From positions 1 through 64,000 of the forward strand of contig NZ_MZGT01000026.1 in NCBI RefSeq assembly GCF_002029255.1: a DNA stretch of 64,000 nt. The letters run 5' to 3'. Of this stretch, positions 62,836-64,000 are shown in pieces; positions within the stretch are counted from its first letter, which is position 1, and each line of letters begins with the position of its first letter. The notes beneath the pieces are model-generated. The model saw nothing but the letters and a program-made list of their open reading frames with translations, ran no database searches and had not been told where the DNA came from. The position numbers were made by a program, and so were the translations under genes. Source of the DNA: Clostridium chromiireducens (GTDB lineage Bacteria > Bacillota > Clostridia > Clostridiales > Clostridiaceae).

Positions 62836-64000
62836 TCACTTTATGATCACTCCATAATTGCCTGGAGAGTAATTTTCATTTTCTACAACAATATTTCCAT
62901 TTACGATTACATATGATATTCCTTCTGGAAATTTCTCTGGCTCTATAAATGTACCTTTATCTATTATCTTATCTTTATCAAATATTACTATATCAGCTTT
63001 AAATCCGACATCAAGACACCCTCTATCCTTTATTCCCATTGTGACCGCAGATTTACTAGTCATTTTATATATTGCTTCTTCCAATGTTAAAGCCTTAAGC
63101 TCTCTTACATATCTACCTAATACTCTTGGAAAAGCTCCATATACTCTTGGATGGGGTTTTCCTCCAAGCAAACCATCAGTACAAAAATTTTGTTCTGGCC
63201 TTTTCATAAATTGGATTATATGTTCTTCTGATCCATAGTAATCAATCATACCGACCGCATTTTCCTCTTCTATTAATAAATCTAAAGTTGCTTCTATCGG
63301 ATCTTGACTCCTTATTTCACCTAGCTCTTTTAGGCTTTTTCCTATAACAGCTTTACTCTTATCTGTTTTTACTGACGTAATATATATTCCATCTACTCCT
63401 GCAAATTCAACAAAGTTATCCCAATTGCAGTTTTTTTCATATATTTCACTAATAATCTTTTGTCTTAAATCTTTTGACTTTATTCTTTCGAGCATTTTAT
63501 TAGTTCCACCATTATGAACCCATGGTGGAATAATAACACTAAGCATCGTGCTTCCAGCATCATAAGGATATTGATCAAAAGATATATTTACTCCATCTTT
63601 TTCTGCTTCTTCTATAAGAGAAACTATTTCATCTATTTTATGCCAATTATTTTTTCCACAGATTTTAAAATGAGAAAAATGTATTTTAACACCGCTTTCT
63701 TTACCAATTCTAATTATTTCTTTCATTGAATCAATAATTTCGTTTGCCTCACTTCTTTGGTGTACCACAAAAATCTTATTATATTCTGCAACTACTTTGC
63801 AAAGCTCAATTAACTCTTCTGTATCACCATATGCACATGGAATGTATATGAGTCCTGAAGATAGCCCAATAGCACCAGATTCAAGCTCTCTTCGTAAAAT
63901 TATTTTCATGCTTTCTATATCCTCTTTTTCTGCTTTATTAGCAGAAAGCCCCATTGCCTCCATTCTAATATTACCGTGGGGCACAAGATAACATACATTA
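62836..64000 (-). CDS. D-aminoacylase/N-acyl-D-amino-acid deacylase-like amidohydrolase, partial
   Basis: The frame stays open to the window edge (upstream residues NVCYLVPHGNIRMEAMG), so the N-terminus lies outside; 388 codons are present and about 140 residues are missing. An internal GTG at 63984 is not the start. Motifs: GAIGLSSGLIYIPCAYG, VVHQRSEANE (HxRxE), IHFSHFKICGKNNW, FCTDGLLGGKPHPR with the late Asp, and IVFDKDKIID at the C-terminal beta-sandwich. The family hydrolyses N-acyl D-amino acids, but in this setting it could act on a carbamoyl or formimino product of purine breakdown (inference). Confidence 0.85.
   Translation of the reverse strand, partial: NVCYLVPHGNIRMEAMGLSANKAEKEDIESMKIILRRELESGAIGLSSGLIYIPCAYGDTEELIELCKVVAEYNKIFVVHQRSEANEIIDSMKEIIRIGKESGVKIHFSHFKICGKNNWHKIDEIVSLIEEAEKDGVNISFDQYPYDAGSTMLSVIIPPWVHNGGTNKMLERIKSKDLRQKIISEIYEKNCNWDNFVEFAGVDGIYITSVKTDKSKAVIGKSLKELGEIRSQDPIEATLDLLIEEENAVGMIDYYGSEEHIIQFMKRPEQNFCTDGLLGGKPHPRVYGAFPRVLGRYVRELKALTLEEAIYKMTSKSAVTMGIKDRGCLDVGFKADIVIFDKDKIIDKGTFIEPEKFPEGISYVIVNGNIVVENENYSPGNYGVIIK

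Overview
The window is low-GC Firmicute chromosome with a clostridial gene set: MinCDE together with MreBCD, an alpha/beta small acid-soluble spore protein, a SpoIVFB-type protease, and an oxygen-sensitive molybdenum/selenium purine locus. The best fit is Clostridium sensu stricto (C. beijerinckii-like). That genus-level call is inference from gene content and order; no rRNA gene is present.

Layout. (1) 1-13.7 kb, minus strand: the cell-shape and division cluster, read SPOR-domain protein, maf, radC, mreB, mreC, mreD, mrdA (PBP2), sfsA, minC, minD, minE, rodA, a SpoIVFA-position membrane protein, spoIVFB. (2) 13.8-19.2 kb: an NlpC/P60 cell-wall hydrolase, PepD dipeptidase, pyruvate kinase (plus strand) and an S1-domain protein. 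(3) 19.4-21.5 kb, plus strand: a three-gene unit of a Ser/Asn-rich membrane protein, PspA/IM30 and a cysteine-rich protein, followed by two very large imperfect hairpin elements. (4) 22-30.9 kb, minus strand: CBS protein, DEDDh exonuclease, membrane-anchored MutS-like ATPase, zinc-type solute-binding lipoprotein, YhaN/YhaO (SbcCD-like) pair and a spore protein. (5) 31-34.5 kb: accessory-looking stretch with unknown proteins, a DUF3850-like protein, about 1 kb of mostly non-coding DNA and tRNA-Trp. (6) 34.7-36.3 kb: a flavin-dependent oxidoreductase behind a candidate FabT-like operator, and RidA. (7) 36.4-49.8 kb, minus strand: molybdenum cofactor genes (MOSC, moaA, moaC, MoeA-like, XdhC, MocA-like), a double-cubane-type reductase with its activase, selD, yedF, yqeB, yqeC and a fused selenium-type xanthine dehydrogenase. 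(8) 49.9-64 kb, minus strand: a probable ten-gene purine operon (hydantoinase-like hydrolase, SsnA-like aminohydrolase, PreA-like reductase, three-subunit xanthine dehydrogenase, BMP-type ABC importer), preceded by a second MocA-like gene and a D-aminoacylase cut by the window edge.

Regions 7 and 8 read as one physiological system. A BMP-type ABC importer would bring in purines or nucleosides. SsnA-like deamination and two molybdenum hydroxylases would interconvert oxopurines. PreA-like reduction, hydantoinase-type ring opening and a deacylase would process the ring. The adjacent genes supply molybdopterin and, through SelD/YedF/YqeB/YqeC, the labile selenium of selenium-dependent molybdenum hydroxylases. 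No selA or selB and no transcription-factor gene is visible in the window.

Less expected signals: a family of palindromic elements (about 115-255 bp) present three times, one copy with a perfect 42-bp palindrome; two genes whose best start appears to be an ATT codon; and a candidate metal-repressor operator on the zinc-binding lipoprotein promoter.
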